Assembly (NCBI RefSeq): GCF_001543245.1
Contig: NZ_CP014163.1
Coordinates: forward strand, 974,387 to 1,038,386
Length of the DNA stretch: 64,000 nt
Reading direction: 5' to 3'
DNA from: Aerococcus urinaehominis
GTDB taxonomy: Bacteria; Bacillota; Bacilli; Lactobacillales; Aerococcaceae
Made by a program: the position numbers and the translations under genes. Position 1 is the stretch's first letter. Every line of letters starts with the position of its first letter. Below the pieces are notes generated by a model that saw nothing but the letters and a program-made list of their open reading frames with translations, made no database searches and was not told where the DNA came from. Positions 34,582 through 44,903 of this stretch are shown in pieces.

Positions 34582-35523
34582 TTACTGTTGATAATTTTGA
34601 GCATGTTTGACTAAATCCCGGATATTCAATTTATCAGAGACAGAGGCTTCCGTTTGTAGTGTCAAACTTGATGCCGCACAAGCTAACTGGGCAACCTCGA
34701 TAGCAGGCAGGGCATCTGAATAGTAAGTATGACTCCAAGCAATAGCAGCCATGGCGCAATCCCCAGCACCATTTGCTGATGTCACATTAGTGGTGATAAC
34801 TGGAACACAGATTGGATCATTATCCCGATCAGCTACTACCATACCTTGACTACCCAATGATAAGAAAACCCGTTGAACGCCTAACTTGATAAGTGTCTTA
34901 GCTGCTTCCTTAGCTGCTTCTGCACTAGTTACTTTAATACCAGTATAAAGCTCAATTTCGTGCTCATTTGGCTTAATGGTGTGAATTTTATCTAACATAT
35001 CTGCAAAGCGACCAGCCTTAGCTACTGACACCGGATCAGCAAAAATCGGCACAGTTACCTTATCTCCTAGCCACTCTAATGTTTTGCGCTTTAAATTAGC
35101 ATCAAGAACAACAATATCCGCACCATTGATAAAATCTAATTTATCACTTAAAAATTCTGGCGTGATCTCATCAACAATACCCATATCATTTACACCAGTA
35201 ACCATATCGCCTTCATCATCGGTAACGTACAGATATACTGATGACCTGCGTCCTGGCAAACATTCAGCATGGCTTAAGTCAATATTTAGCTCGGCACATG
35301 ATTTTTTCAATAATTGGCCAAAATTGTCATCCCCATAAGCCGTAATCAAATGTGTTTCAACTTCTAAATTAGTAAGGTTATGAGCGATATTTCGTCCTAC
35401 CCCACCTGGACTCATATGGACCTTACCGATATTAGAATCTCGCTCGCGATAAATAGGGCCTGAAATTCCGGCAATATCCATGTTCAAACCACCAATGACC
35501 ACAACATATTTACTATCTGTCAT
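34582..35523 (-). CDS. PfkB-family kinase, pseudouridine kinase-like
   Basis: This 313-residue ribokinase-family enzyme should phosphorylate a sugar or nucleoside. It has the N-terminal VIGGLNMDIAG and GGVGRNIAHNLTNL motifs and the C-terminal catalytic and anion-hole motif NGAGDCAMAA near residue 253. The early motif and overall look are closest to PsuK (YeiC). However, psuG, the glycosidase partner, is not adjacent. The ATG at 35523 has GGGGGA seven bases upstream, favouring it over the ATG six codons earlier. nupC follows. Confidence 0.82.
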   Translation of the reverse strand: MTDSKYVVVIGGLNMDIAGISGPIYRERDSNIGKVHMSPGGVGRNIAHNLTNLEVETHLITAYGDDNFGQLLKKSCAELNIDLSHAECLPGRRSSVYLYVTDDEGDMVTGVNDMGIVDEITPEFLSDKLDFINGADIVVLDANLKRKTLEWLGDKVTVPIFADPVSVAKAGRFADMLDKIHTIKPNEHEIELYTGIKVTSAEAAKEAAKTLIKLGVQRVFLSLGSQGMVVADRDNDPICVPVITTNVTSANGAGDCAMAAIAWSHTYYSDALPAIEVAQLACAASSLTLQTEASVSDKLNIRDLVKHAQNYQQ

Positions 35524-35691
35524 CAAATTTCCCCCAATCATTTTTAAAGCGCTACACTACGCTATATCATACTATGCTATCTAAAAGATTTCTAGCTAGA
35601 ATTTTAAATTTATTAGATTATAGCTGCTTAGTTAATGACAAGCTTTAATATTTAAGTTAGGCTAGGGGAAAAGAGCTACATGGAGGTTTGT

Positions 35692-36531
35692 ATGACTATA
35701 AAATTAATAGCTATTGATATGGATGAAACTCTGCTACGTACCGATAAAACTTATGATCAAAATCGTTTTGAAAAAATTTTTATGCAATTAAGAGAACAAG
35801 GTATTATTTTTCTCATCGCTTCCGGTAATAGCTATCATCAGTTACGAACTAATTTTTCCGATGAGGTCCGTCCGCAACTCTACTTTGCCGGTGATAACGG
35901 CTCCTTTATGGTAAAAGATGATAAAGTGCTACAAACAATTGGCATAACTGAAAATATCTATAGGGATACGATTGCTTTCATCCAACAACATAGTCAAGCC
36001 TCAATTTATGTGTCAACAGGTATGGCGTCTTATATGTTAGCGGGTGATCCTCATTTTGAAACGGCCCTCAAATACAATGGTATCCTGTACCCTGTCCAAT
36101 CTTTTGATGATATCCCGAGTGGGCAAGATGCCTATAAAGTTGCTATGATTAATGATGCGAGCTTAGCTGATAATAAAAAATTAACTCATGCCATCCAAAA
36201 ACAATTTCCTAATATTCTTTCTGTAACTTCAGGTAATATCTTTATTGATAATATCCACAAAGATTCCGGCAAAGGACAGGCTGTGAGCTACTTACAAAAT
36301 AAGTATAATATTCAGCCTAGTGAAACCATGGTATTTGGTGATTCTATGAATGACCATTCGATGATGCTAGCAGCTAAGTACGCAATTGCCATGTCAAATG
36401 CTGATCCAGACTTAGTAGCTAGTAGTAGCTATCAAATCGCTAGTAATAATGACCAAGCCGTCTTAACTACTTTAGAAGCCTTATTGGCGGAAAAATTGGA
36501 AGCATACTTAGAAGACAAGCAGCTGTCATAG
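35692..36531 (+). CDS. Cof-type HAD-IIB phosphatase
   Basis: The 279-residue protein has HAD motif I DMDETLL (residue 8), motif II SGNSYHQ near residue 44, and motifs III/IV KGQAVSYL and FGDSMNDHSMM near residues 198 and 217. This subfamily dephosphorylates sugar phosphates, nucleotides or FMN. It is divergent from the PfkB kinase gene, so a shared metabolite is possible but unproven. GGAGG five bases before the ATG at 35692 supports that start over the ATG at 35680. Confidence 0.88.
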   Translation: MTIKLIAIDMDETLLRTDKTYDQNRFEKIFMQLREQGIIFLIASGNSYHQLRTNFSDEVRPQLYFAGDNGSFMVKDDKVLQTIGITENIYRDTIAFIQQHSQASIYVSTGMASYMLAGDPHFETALKYNGILYPVQSFDDIPSGQDAYKVAMINDASLADNKKLTHAIQKQFPNILSVTSGNIFIDNIHKDSGKGQAVSYLQNKYNIQPSETMVFGDSMNDHSMMLAAKYAIAMSNADPDLVASSSYQIASNNDQAVLTTLEALLAEKLEAYLEDKQLS

Positions 36532-36569
36532 TCCTATAACCACTGCATTTTAGATATTCTTAGCTATAA

Positions 36570-36601
36570 AAAAAGTCAGTCCACAAATGGACTGACTTTT
36601 T
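36570..36601 (+). terminator. Intrinsic terminator after the HAD gene
   Basis: Stem AAAAGTCAGTCCA / TGGACTGACTTTT, loop CAAA, with T-run. It also faces the tRNA gene on the other strand. Confidence 0.88.
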
Positions 36602-36631
36602 TACCTAAATAACTAGGCGTAACTTTAATTA

Positions 36632-36704
36632 TGGTCCCTGAGGGGCTCGAACCCTCGACCCACGGATTAAGAGTCCGTTGCTCTACCAACTGAGCTAAGG
36701 AACC
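36632..36704 (-). tRNA. tRNA-Lys (anticodon CTT)
   Basis: The minus strand gives a 73-base cloverleaf: acceptor GGTTCCT with AGGGACC, a D-arm with AGTTGGTA, anticodon stem ACGGA/TCCGT with loop CTCTTAA, and T-arm GAGGGTTCGAGCCCCTC. The anticodon CTT reads AAG. The CCA end is not encoded. It stands alone between the HAD gene and the SorC-type regulator. Confidence 0.96.
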
Positions 36705-36767
36705 TTACTGGAACAGTATTATTCTACGCCTGTATTCAGAAGATTGCAAGTTTTTTTCTGATTTTTC

Positions 36768-37712
36768 TTAATCTTTAGTTAAATTTAATATTTGCTCAGC
36801 CAATGTATCTGTTGTCACAATCATAGAAATTAACTGAGCATCTAGAGCTATCTTAACAGCCTCAGCCTTCTTATCTCCTTGGACCACCGTCATAACCTGG
36901 TTAATTTGGCGTAAATCTTCAAGATCCAAGCCGATAACACGATGATTGATGTCATCATCTAGTTCCCGGCCTTGTTGGTCAAAAAATCTAGAATTGATAA
37001 CCCCAACTGCTCCCTTATCACCCAGTCGCTGAATATCGTCCTGGTCAGTATAGCCAATTCGTTTCATATTATCCTCTTGGTCTAAGGATGAAATTCCAAC
37101 TAAAGCTAGCGTAACTTGCTTACCATCCTCTAAAATCGATTGAATCGCTGAGTTACTGGTTAGTTCTGCCTTCAAAGCTTGGTTGGCCACAATAGCTGGT
37201 GCATAAAGATACTTAGCCTTACCCCTAATTTTTCTAGCTAAATCATAGGACAGCTGGTTAGATTGTATATCAAAATATTCATCACTCAAGCCGCCAATTA
37301 AAGGAATAATAGTTGTTTGACTAGATCGACTATGGGGCATCATATCGACCAACCGTCTTAGTGACCGGCCCCAGGAAATCCCTACCGACTGGTAGTTAGC
37401 TATAATTTCTAGTAAAAATTGACTAGCCTTTTGGCTCACCAACCGATTAATTTCGGCTTGCTCCAAGCCATAAGTATCAACAACTAAGGCATTCGTTAAA
37501 TTAAATTTTTTTTCTAATTCACGCTCTAACCTGGTTGTATAAACAGTATCCGCATCAATAAATACCTTAACAATGCCTGCTTTCTTAGCATCATTTAGGT
37601 ATTTAGAAATCAAGGATCGCGAAACACCTCTTTGCTGGGCAATCTCTGCCTGGGTTAAACCTTCTTCAAAGTACATACTAGCTATTTTTACAATTTCATT
37701 ATCTAAACTCAT
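36768..37712 (-). CDS. SorC/DeoR-type sugar-binding transcriptional regulator
   Basis: The 314-residue regulator has an N-terminal helix-turn-helix (GLTQAEIAQQRGVSRSLISKYL, residues about 18-39) and a large C-terminal sugar-phosphate-binding domain of the SorC/CggR/DeoR group, with GISWGRSLRRLV near residue 110. The ATG at 37712 has GGGAGA nine bases upstream; longer frames reach into the promoter. It is divergent from phosphoketolase, and their promoters sit back to back, so it probably controls that gene and itself in response to a pentose or hexose phosphate. Confidence 0.88.
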   Translation of the reverse strand: MSLDNEIVKIASMYFEEGLTQAEIAQQRGVSRSLISKYLNDAKKAGIVKVFIDADTVYTTRLERELEKKFNLTNALVVDTYGLEQAEINRLVSQKASQFLLEIIANYQSVGISWGRSLRRLVDMMPHSRSSQTTIIPLIGGLSDEYFDIQSNQLSYDLARKIRGKAKYLYAPAIVANQALKAELTSNSAIQSILEDGKQVTLALVGISSLDQEDNMKRIGYTDQDDIQRLGDKGAVGVINSRFFDQQGRELDDDINHRVIGLDLEDLRQINQVMTVVQGDKKAEAVKIALDAQLISMIVTTDTLAEQILNLTKD

Positions 37713-37746
37713 ACCGCAGTCTCTCCCTAAGTAAAAAATCTTTTTT

Positions 37747-37775
37747 ATTATCACTATTCTGATAGTTTTTGTCAA
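37747..37775 (-). promoter_or_regulatory. Promoter of the SorC-type regulator with inverted repeat
   Basis: TTGACA (37770-37775), 17 bases, GATAAT (37747-37752) on the minus strand. An inverted repeat TTGTCA-AA-TGACAA (37769-37782) covers its -35 and is a candidate operator. Confidence 0.7.
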
Positions 37776-37787
37776 ATGACAAGCTAA

Positions 37788-37816
37788 TTGACAATTGCCA
37801 ATATTGGTCCTATAAT
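37788..37816 (+). promoter_or_regulatory. Promoter of phosphoketolase with palindrome in spacer
   Basis: Perfect TTGACA (37788-37793), 17 bases, perfect TATAAT (37811-37816). The spacer holds the palindrome CCAATATTGG (37798-37807). TGACAA occurs here and 12 bases upstream, giving the divergent regulator several possible half-sites. Confidence 0.82.
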
Positions 37817-37847
37817 AAACTTACCAACTTATAAAGGAGATAATATA

Positions 37848-40214
37848 ATGACTAACTTTGATAGCCAAGAATATCTTGGTCTAGTTGATAAGTGGTGGCG
37901 GGCTGCTAACTACCTATCAGTTGGCCAAATGTACTTACGAGATAATCCGCTACTAAAAGAAGAATTAAAAGCTGATCATGTAAAAATTAAACCTTTAGGA
38001 CACTGGGGAACAATCGCTGGTCAAAACTTTGTTTATGCTCATCTTAACCGAGTTATCAATAAATATGATCTTAATATGTTCTACGTGGAGGGACCAGGCC
38101 ACGGCGGACAAGTAATGGTTACCAACTCATATTTAGACGGTTCATATACTGAACGTTATCCGGAATTTACCCAAGATGAAGAAGGTATGCAAAAATTCTT
38201 CAAAATTTTCTCCTTCCCAGGTGGCATTGGCTCTCACGCCGCTCCAGAAACACCTGGTTCTATTCACGAAGGTGGGGAGCTAGGTTACTCATTAGCCCAT
38301 GCGATTGGTGCAATCCTAGACAATCCTGATTTAATTGCAGCCACCGTTATTGGCGATGGGGAAGCTGAGACTGGCCCGCTGGCAGGCTCATGGATGTCTA
38401 ATGTTTTTATTAATCCAGTAACAGATGGTGCCGTGCTACCAATTCTTTACCTAAATGGTGGTAAGATTTCCAACCCTACTATTTTAGAACGTAAATCTAA
38501 TGAGGACTTGATTAAACATTTATCTGGTCTTGGTTGGGATCCAGTTGTTGTTGAAGGTGATGACCCCGCCAAGGTACACCCGCAAATGGCTAAAACTTTA
38601 GACCAAGCCATTGAAAAAATTAAGGCCATCCAAGCAGAAGCCCGTAAAGGCGATGCCAACGACGCTACTATGCCTGCTTGGCCAGTAATTATCTACCGGA
38701 CACCTAAAGGATGGACCGGTCCTAAGACTTGGGATGGTAAAGATATTCAAGGTAGCTTCCGGGCTCACCAAGTACCAATCCCTGTTAATGCTAATAATAT
38801 GGAAACAGCGCCGGCCTTAGTTGACTGGTTACAATCTTATAAACCAGAAGAATTATTCAATGAAGATGGTTCATTAAAAGAAGATGTTGCCCAGCTTGCT
38901 CCTAAGGGTGACCAAAGAATGGCTATGAATCCAATTACTAATGGTGGCCATCCTAAAGCCCTTAACTTACCTAATTGGCGTGACTACGCCCAAAAAATCG
39001 ATGTGCCAGGTGCCAACCAGGCCCAAGATATGATTGAAATTGGTGGTTACTTCCGTGATATTTTAGATCAAAACCGTGATAACTTCCGCCTATTTGGTCC
39101 AGATGAGACCCAATCTAACCGTCTAGGTAAGGTCTTTGAAAAAACACAGCGGCAATGGTTAGAGCCTGTTAAGGAAAACTTTGACGAACATGTTGGCCCA
39201 TCAGGACGTGTCATTGACTCGCAATTATCAGAGCATGTGATGGAAGCCTTCTTAGAGGCTTATGTCTTAACTGGTCGCCACGGTGCCTTTGCCAGCTATG
39301 AATCGTTCTTAAGAACTGTCGATTCAATGATTACTCAACACTTCAAGTGGATTCGTAAATCTAATGAAATTGAATGGCGCAAACCTTATCAATCGCTAAA
39401 CCTGATTTCAACCTCTTATGTCTTCCAGCAAGACCACAATGGTTATACACACCAAGACCCAGGTTTAATCACCCACTTGGCTGAAAAACATGCTGAGTAT
39501 ATTCGGGCCTACTTCCCAGCTGATACCAATACTAGCTTGGCAGCCCTTGAAAAAATGTTTAAATCTGAGAATGTGATTAACTATATTGTTACTTCTAAGC
39601 ACCCTCGCCCACAATTCTATACTGCTGATGAAGCTCAAGAATTAGTAGATCAAGGTCTTAAAGTGATTGACTGGGCTTCAACTGTTTCAGCTGATGAAAA
39701 ACCAGAAGTTGTCATCGCTGCTGCTGGTGTTGAAGGTAACCTAGAAGCACTAGCTAGTATCAGTTATCTAAGCAAAAATTTCCCTGATTTGAAAATTCGC
39801 TTTGTTAACGTTGTTGACCTCTTCAAGTTACGTCACCCAAGTATTGATGCTCGTGGCTTGAATGATGAAGAATTTGAAGCTATTTTCCCTAAAGATGTCC
39901 CAGTTTACTTCACCTTCCATTCTTATGAAGGTCTGTTGCGTGATATCTTCTACACACGTGCCCATCATAACCTTAACCCTCATGGATACCGTGAAGAAGG
40001 TGACATCACGACGCCATTTGATATGCGCGTCCTTAACGAACTTGACCGCTTCCATTTAGCGAAAGAAATTGCGCTTGACGCTTATGGTGAGCAAGCTCAA
40101 GAATTTGCTAATGAAATGGATGAAAAATTAGCCTACCACCGTGAGTACATCGAGGAAAATGGTGACGATATTCCAGAAGTTAATAACTGGAAATGGGAAC
40201 CCTTAAACAAATAG
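37848..40214 (+). CDS. xfp: Phosphoketolase (xylulose-5-P / fructose-6-P)
   Basis: This TPP enzyme splits xylulose-5-phosphate (and often fructose-6-phosphate) with phosphate into acetyl phosphate plus glyceraldehyde-3-phosphate or erythrose-4-phosphate, the key step of heterofermentative sugar use. The 788-residue length is typical. Visible family parts are [10 protein letters not shown] near residue 73, [19 protein letters not shown] near residue 141, and the TPP motif [14 protein letters not shown] near residue 173. AAAGGAG lies eight bases before the ATG at 37848; an upstream in-frame extension would overlap the promoter. The promoter is consensus-like, suggesting strong expression unless repressed. 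Confidence 0.96.
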   Translation: MTNFDSQEYLGLVDKWWRAANYLSVGQMYLRDNPLLKEELKADHVKIKPLGHWGTIAGQNFVYAHLNRVINKYDLNMFYVEGPGHGGQVMVTNSYLDGSYTERYPEFTQDEEGMQKFFKIFSFPGGIGSHAAPETPGSIHEGGELGYSLAHAIGAILDNPDLIAATVIGDGEAETGPLAGSWMSNVFINPVTDGAVLPILYLNGGKISNPTILERKSNEDLIKHLSGLGWDPVVVEGDDPAKVHPQMAKTLDQAIEKIKAIQAEARKGDANDATMPAWPVIIYRTPKGWTGPKTWDGKDIQGSFRAHQVPIPVNANNMETAPALVDWLQSYKPEELFNEDGSLKEDVAQLAPKGDQRMAMNPITNGGHPKALNLPNWRDYAQKIDVPGANQAQDMIEIGGYFRDILDQNRDNFRLFGPDETQSNRLGKVFEKTQRQWLEPVKENFDEHVGPSGRVIDSQLSEHVMEAFLEAYVLTGRHGAFASYESFLRTVDSMITQHFKWIRKSNEIEWRKPYQSLNLISTSYVFQQDHNGYTHQDPGLITHLAEKHAEYIRAYFPADTNTSLAALEKMFKSENVINYIVTSKHPRPQFYTADEAQELVDQGLKVIDWASTVSADEKPEVVIAAAGVEGNLEALASISYLSKNFPDLKIRFVNVVDLFKLRHPSIDARGLNDEEFEAIFPKDVPVYFTFHSYEGLLRDIFYTRAHHNLNPHGYREEGDITTPFDMRVLNELDRFHLAKEIALDAYGEQAQEFANEMDEKLAYHREYIEENGDDIPEVNNWKWEPLNK

Positions 40215-40238
40215 TTAGGATAAACTAGTATTATAAAG

Positions 40239-40269
40239 AAACCCGCAAGTTAATAGCTTGCGGGTTTTT
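40239..40269 (+). terminator. Terminator of phosphoketolase
   Basis: Stem AAACCCGCAAG / CTTGCGGGTTT with T-run. Confidence 0.88.
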
Positions 40270-40279
40270 CTAATACAAG

Positions 40280-40309
40280 AAAAGTCTGCAAACTTATTCA
40301 CAGACTTTT
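40280..40309. terminator. Second hairpin, probably for dnaB
   Basis: Stem AAAAGTCTG / CAGACTTTT with A and T flanks lies 53 bases past the dnaB stop on the minus strand. Confidence 0.6.
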
Positions 40310-40361
40310 TAAATATATTAACTCACTAGTCCTTAGTGACTATTATCATAAGATATGGCTA

Positions 40362-41744
40362 TTAAGCAAACATATCATTTTCATCTCGCATACTGATTGA
40401 AGAAAATTTGTTATATTCTTTAACAAACATCAATTCGACAGTGCCACGAGCCCCACTACGGTTCTTTTCAATAATTACTTCAACGATATTATTATCAATT
40501 TTTGGCTGATCACCGTCATCATTATCACGATCATAGTAGTCGTCACGATATAGAAAGGCAACGATATCTGCATCTTGCTCAATTGAACCCGATTCCCTAA
40601 TGTCTGATAGAACTGGTCGCTTATCCTGCCTTTGCTCAACGCCCCTAGATAACTGCGAGAGGGCAATAACTGGACAGGCTAATTCCTTAGCTAACTTCTT
40701 AAGCTGACGAGAAATCTCAGAAACTTCCTGTTGTCTATTTTCGCTTCTCCTTGACCCTTCAATTAATTGTAGATAATCAATGACAATAAGATCTAACCCT
40801 CTCGCTTCTTTCATGAGGCGGCGACTTTTAGCGCGTATTTCTGATACCTTAATACCTGGTGTATCATCAATGTAGATAGAAGCATTACTTAAGGAACCTA
40901 AAGCAACAATTAAACTTGACCACTCTTCATCAGTTAATTGCCCTGTTCGCAAGTGGCCAGCATCAATTGAGCCCTCAGCACAAATCATCCGATTAACCAA
41001 TGATTCGGCCCCCATCTCTAGCGAAAACAAAGCCACGGTAGCCCCCTGTTTAGTAGCTACATTCTGAGCAATATTTAAGGCAAAAGCCGTTTTCCCGACA
41101 GCCGGCCGGGCCGCAAGGATAATCAGCTCATCAGGCTGCAAGCCTGACGTCATCCGATCTAACTCAGCATAGCCAGTAGGAATACCGGTAACATCAGTTT
41201 TCTGCTTCGATAATTCTTCAACGTTGGCTAAGGCCAATTGAACAATATCAGAAATATGTTTAAAATCACTCCGATTACGCCCCTCTGATACATCAAGAAT
41301 AGCCCGCTCAGCTTCATCTAAAATATCTTCAACTTCTTCATTTTCTTCATATGATGCTTGGCTAATCTTATTAGAGGCCGAAATTAATTTCCGCAAAATT
41401 GATTTATTTTCAATTAATTTAGCATAATATTCTGCGTTAGCAGCTGAAGGCGTTTTTTCAGCTAATTGAACAATATAGGACATGCCACCAATATTTTCCA
41501 ACATATTTTGTTGGTTCAATTTATTAGATAGCGTAATAACATCAATAGCTTCATCCAAATTATACAGTTCTTCCATACTAGCAAAAATAATTTGGTGCGC
41601 CCTTTGATAAAAGTCGTGGGCATTAATAAATTCTAAAACACTCGCCATCCGATCTCTTTCAAGCAAAATGGCCCCCAAAACAGATTGTTCAGCCTCAATA
41701 TCCTGAGGAGGGATACGGTCTGTTATATCATTTGTTTTATCCAT
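40362..41744 (-). CDS. dnaB: Replicative DNA helicase DnaB (DnaC of Bacillus)
   Basis: This hexameric helicase unwinds the fork ahead of DNA polymerase III and recruits primase. In the 460-residue protein, the N-terminal domain starts IPPQDIEAEQSVLGAILL. The ATPase domain has Walker A AARPAVGKTAF near residue 209 and Walker B LIVIDYLQLI near residue 321, then DIRESGSIEQDADIV and the C-terminal arginine-finger region. The gene follows gdpP-rplI on the same strand, as usual in Firmicutes. No ribosome-like or intein insertion is seen. Confidence 0.97.
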   Translation of the reverse strand: MDKTNDITDRIPPQDIEAEQSVLGAILLERDRMASVLEFINAHDFYQRAHQIIFASMEELYNLDEAIDVITLSNKLNQQNMLENIGGMSYIVQLAEKTPSAANAEYYAKLIENKSILRKLISASNKISQASYEENEEVEDILDEAERAILDVSEGRNRSDFKHISDIVQLALANVEELSKQKTDVTGIPTGYAELDRMTSGLQPDELIILAARPAVGKTAFALNIAQNVATKQGATVALFSLEMGAESLVNRMICAEGSIDAGHLRTGQLTDEEWSSLIVALGSLSNASIYIDDTPGIKVSEIRAKSRRLMKEARGLDLIVIDYLQLIEGSRRSENRQQEVSEISRQLKKLAKELACPVIALSQLSRGVEQRQDKRPVLSDIRESGSIEQDADIVAFLYRDDYYDRDNDDGDQPKIDNNIVEVIIEKNRSGARGTVELMFVKEYNKFSSISMRDENDMFA

Positions 41745-41841
41745 TATTTCACCCCATTTATTTGCTTCTTAGCAAACTAAATTTATTAAACCATACCCTT
41801 TTATCATACCATGATTTTTAAAAATTAAGGACTCTAAAAGT

Positions 41842-41867
41842 AAAAAGGCTGTGATAGTTCACAACCT
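41842..41867 (-). terminator. Terminator after rplI
   Basis: On the minus strand a stem AGGTTGTGA / TCACAGCCT (one mismatch) is followed by a T-run. Confidence 0.6.
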
Positions 41868-41893
41868 CTTACCTAGTTCATTAATTTGTAGAC

Positions 41894-42346
41894 TTACTCT
41901 TCTGTTACATGAACTCGAATTGTCGCTTCAACTTCCGGATGTAGTTTTACCGGTACATTAGCGTAGCCAAAAGAACGGATTGGTTCAGGTAACTCAATTT
42001 TTCGCTTATCAATTTTGATTTGATATTGCTTATTCAAAGCATCTGCAATTTGTTTAGATGGGATAGAGCCAAATAAACGACCATCTTCGCCTCCCTTAGC
42101 AGTTACTTCAACTACTGTTTCTTCTGCTTCTAAGGTATTTTTCAACTCTTTGGCCTCGGCTAGCTCTTCGGCAGCTAGTTTTTTCTCTGCCTTTTGTTTA
42201 CCCTTCAAAGCTGAAATAGCTTGGCTAGTTGCTTCTTTAGCTAATCCTTTTTTAATTAAAAAGTTCTGAGCGTAGCCATTAGGTACCTCTTTGACTTCAC
42301 CTTTTTTTCCTTGACCTTTAACATCTTGTAAGAAAATAACTTTCAT
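41894..42346 (-). CDS. rplI: 50S ribosomal protein bL9
   Basis: bL9 binds 23S rRNA near the L1 stalk and helps keep reading frame. The 150-residue protein opens [29 protein letters not shown], the typical N-terminal domain, followed by a long connecting helix (residues about 42-75) and a C-terminal domain with [10 protein letters not shown]. Its ATG shares one base with the gdpP stop codon, so the two are translationally coupled. Confidence 0.97.
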   Translation of the reverse strand: MKVIFLQDVKGQGKKGEVKEVPNGYAQNFLIKKGLAKEATSQAISALKGKQKAEKKLAAEELAEAKELKNTLEAEETVVEVTAKGGEDGRLFGSIPSKQIADALNKQYQIKIDKRKIELPEPIRSFGYANVPVKLHPEVEATIRVHVTEE

Positions 42347-44376
42347 TATTCTTCCTCCATTTCATTAGCGATAACATCTTTCAGCATATTCACTGCTTGA
42401 TCAACTGTTACATCGGGTATCTGAGTAGCCGCATTGGAGAGATGGCCGCCACCACCAAGTTCTTCCATAATTCTTTGCACACTTACATTACCCAGGCTAC
42501 GAGCTGAGATACCTACCCGACCATCATTTCTTAGAAAAACAACATATGAAGCATCAATATTCTGAACTGACAATAGTGTATCGGCAGCCTGGGCTGCTGT
42601 TACAGCATCATAAGCCCGATCATTGTCCCCGGCAGCAATACCAATATTAGGTGGTAAAAATTCTACTGATTCAACTAACTCACTACGGGCAATATAAGTA
42701 CTTAAATCTTCTTTGAGCAAGGTCTGAATCAAGATAGAATCTGCACCTACTGATTTTAAATAAGAAGCTGCATCAAAGGTACGTGAACCCGTTCTTAGCG
42801 AGAAGTTGCGTGTATCAACAATAATACCAGCTAACATAGTTGTTGCTTCAATTCGGGTAATCCCCTCGTCATCAATTTCGGGATTTTGATATTCAAAAAA
42901 TTCAGTAATCAGCTCACAAGCAGATGAGGCATATGGTTCAATATACTCCAAAAGAACATTAACAGGAAACTCTTCACCCTTGCGATGGTGGTCAATAATA
43001 ACGACACCATTTACCTGGTCAATCAGATCAGGCTGGATAGTTAGTGATGGCTTGTGGACATCAACGATAAACAGCAGACTATTTTGTTTAATTCGATCGC
43101 TAGCCTTACTAGGACTGATTAGGTCAGCTGCTAAATCTTCATCCTTCTCTAATTCTTTGATTAAACGGTCAATATCACTGTAAACTTTATCCTGATCGAC
43201 CACGATATAGCAACGCTTACCGTTCATGCGTGCAATTCGTCTAATTCCTAAACAAGCGCCGATAGCATCCATATCTGGATAGGAATGCCCCATCACAAAT
43301 ATCTCTTCTTCATTTTCTTGGATCATATTGGCAATTGTGGTTGCAATTTGTCGAGCTCGAACATGGGTTCTTTTTTCCATCGGATTAGTTTTACCACCAT
43401 AATATCTTGCTGGTGAATCAGCTGTTTTAATAACAATTTGATCACCACCTCGGCTTAGAGCCAGATCAAGATTAGATTGTGCTAAACCGGAAATTCCTGA
43501 AATATTCAAATTTTCGCCAGGTTCTCGATAAGAAAGTCCCATCGAAACTGTAAGTGGATAATTAGCTTTAGAAGTTGCTTCACGTATGTGGTCAATCACT
43601 GAGAATTTATCTTCTTCCATCTCATTTAATCGACCATAAGTAGTAATCATAATAAAACGGTCATCATCTAAACGTTTCATAAAAGAATCATACTTTTCAG
43701 CCCAAGCAGAGAGTTGCTTGGTCATAAAGTTATCAATGGTAGATTTACGCGAGTCCGTCATATTAGAAACAGACTCATCATAATTATCAATAACCACGTA
43801 GCCTAAGACCATTCGACTAGCATGAGATTCAACCGCTATGCGCTCATAATCAGTAATATCTAAGAAATAAAGTGTGTTTTCTTCTCTAAATATTTCAACA
43901 TCAAAGAACCGGTCTTGCCATGCTAGCTTGGTCTGTGATGTTTCGGGATTGGCCTCGAAATAAGCTAATAAGTCTTTAATTTCGCTATCCATTTCCTTAA
44001 GCGGCAGACCAATAATTTCTTTTTTATAGAAGAACTGCTGCATAAAAGGATTAAGCCACTGGACATCTTGATTTTCATCAAGTATTAAAATCCCTAAAGG
44101 TAACTTTAATAGAATTTCATTTTGAACTGAATCAATATCTCTTGTCAAATCAAGTATATAACCCTGATTTCGATTTACAAAATTTATTATCGCTGTCACC
44201 ATTAGTAAAGTGACCAGCAACATGACAATAGCAATTAGTAAACCAATGCGAAAGTTACCATAAAAACCTAGCACTATCACCACAATAGCTAATACCAGGC
44301 TAGCTATAAGCGGAATCATAATACCTGGTCGTTTGAGAAAAGAAGATACACTCCTATTCCAAATATTTTTTTTCAT
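42346..44376 (-). CDS. gdpP: Cyclic-di-AMP phosphodiesterase GdpP
   Basis: GdpP hydrolyses c-di-AMP to pApA and thereby affects potassium uptake, wall homeostasis and beta-lactam tolerance. The 676-residue membrane protein has two N-terminal helices (residues about 19-60), a PAS domain (about 75-150), a degenerate GGDEF domain (about 160-290) and a DHH/DHHA1 phosphodiesterase with [12 protein letters not shown] near residue 345, IIDHHRKGE near residue 465 and the C-terminal [16 protein letters not shown] five bases before the ATG at 44376 sets the start. The ktrBA genes in this window are likely physiological targets of its substrate. Confidence 0.96.
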   Translation of the reverse strand: MKKNIWNRSVSSFLKRPGIMIPLIASLVLAIVVIVLGFYGNFRIGLLIAIVMLLVTLLMVTAIINFVNRNQGYILDLTRDIDSVQNEILLKLPLGILILDENQDVQWLNPFMQQFFYKKEIIGLPLKEMDSEIKDLLAYFEANPETSQTKLAWQDRFFDVEIFREENTLYFLDITDYERIAVESHASRMVLGYVVIDNYDESVSNMTDSRKSTIDNFMTKQLSAWAEKYDSFMKRLDDDRFIMITTYGRLNEMEEDKFSVIDHIREATSKANYPLTVSMGLSYREPGENLNISGISGLAQSNLDLALSRGGDQIVIKTADSPARYYGGKTNPMEKRTHVRARQIATTIANMIQENEEEIFVMGHSYPDMDAIGACLGIRRIARMNGKRCYIVVDQDKVYSDIDRLIKELEKDEDLAADLISPSKASDRIKQNSLLFIVDVHKPSLTIQPDLIDQVNGVVIIDHHRKGEEFPVNVLLEYIEPYASSACELITEFFEYQNPEIDDEGITRIEATTMLAGIIVDTRNFSLRTGSRTFDAASYLKSVGADSILIQTLLKEDLSTYIARSELVESVEFLPPNIGIAAGDNDRAYDAVTAAQAADTLLSVQNIDASYVVFLRNDGRVGISARSLGNVSVQRIMEELGGGGHLSNAATQIPDVTVDQAVNMLKDVIANEMEEE

Positions 44377-44491
44377 AGGAACTCCTTCTATATCATATTT
44401 AGTCAGTTTATACATTCTAACATATATAGCAGAATTATAACATTCTTAAGCAAGCACTGTAAAGTTTATAGAACTGAAGTTCTCACTAAAA

Positions 44492-44507
44492 TGTTTCACG
44501 TGAAACA
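44492..44507. promoter_or_regulatory. parS site 1 (perfect)
   Basis: TGTTTCACGTGAAACA equals the Firmicute ParB (Spo0J) binding consensus at all 16 positions. Confidence 0.92.
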
Positions 44508-44802
44508 TTCATCTGAAATATTATTTAGATTGTTTTTTAACAAATTACTAATATGAACGAAAAAAAAATGATGATGGTTGATTTATCAGAATGCTGTTAA
44601 TCCAATATTCCCCACAAAAAAGGACAAGACAAGCTACTTTATATCCGAAATTTTAGAACTTAAAAACAAATAATATATATTATAATATGCGGATAAATCG
44701 ATTTAAGTTTACCTAAACTTAATCAATAGATATAGGTAGCTAGGGCTTTTACCTAATATTATTCCTATTTTAATTAAATTAATGTACGACGAATGACCAA
44801 AA

Positions 44803-44818
44803 AGTTTCACGTGAAACT
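44803..44818. promoter_or_regulatory. parS-like site 2
   Basis: AGTTTCACGTGAAACT: 14 of 16 with only the outermost pair changed. It is a perfect palindrome extending two more bases on each side. Confidence 0.82.
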
Positions 44819-44887
44819 TTTTTATAGGAAAATAAAATATTTTTATCTATGGAAACTGATTCAATTACCCTTTTCTGTAATATAAAT

Positions 44888-44903
44888 TGTTTCACGTGAA
44901 ACT
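44888..44903. promoter_or_regulatory. parS-like site 3
   Basis: TGTTTCACGTGAAACT: 15 of 16 positions. It lies 85 bases from site 2. Confidence 0.88.

Noticed and set aside
35540-35580. cre-like AAAGCGCT and short repeats between the PfkB kinase and HAD genes
   Set aside because: Four mismatches in the fixed positions when aligned to the cre consensus; the short repeats are irregular.
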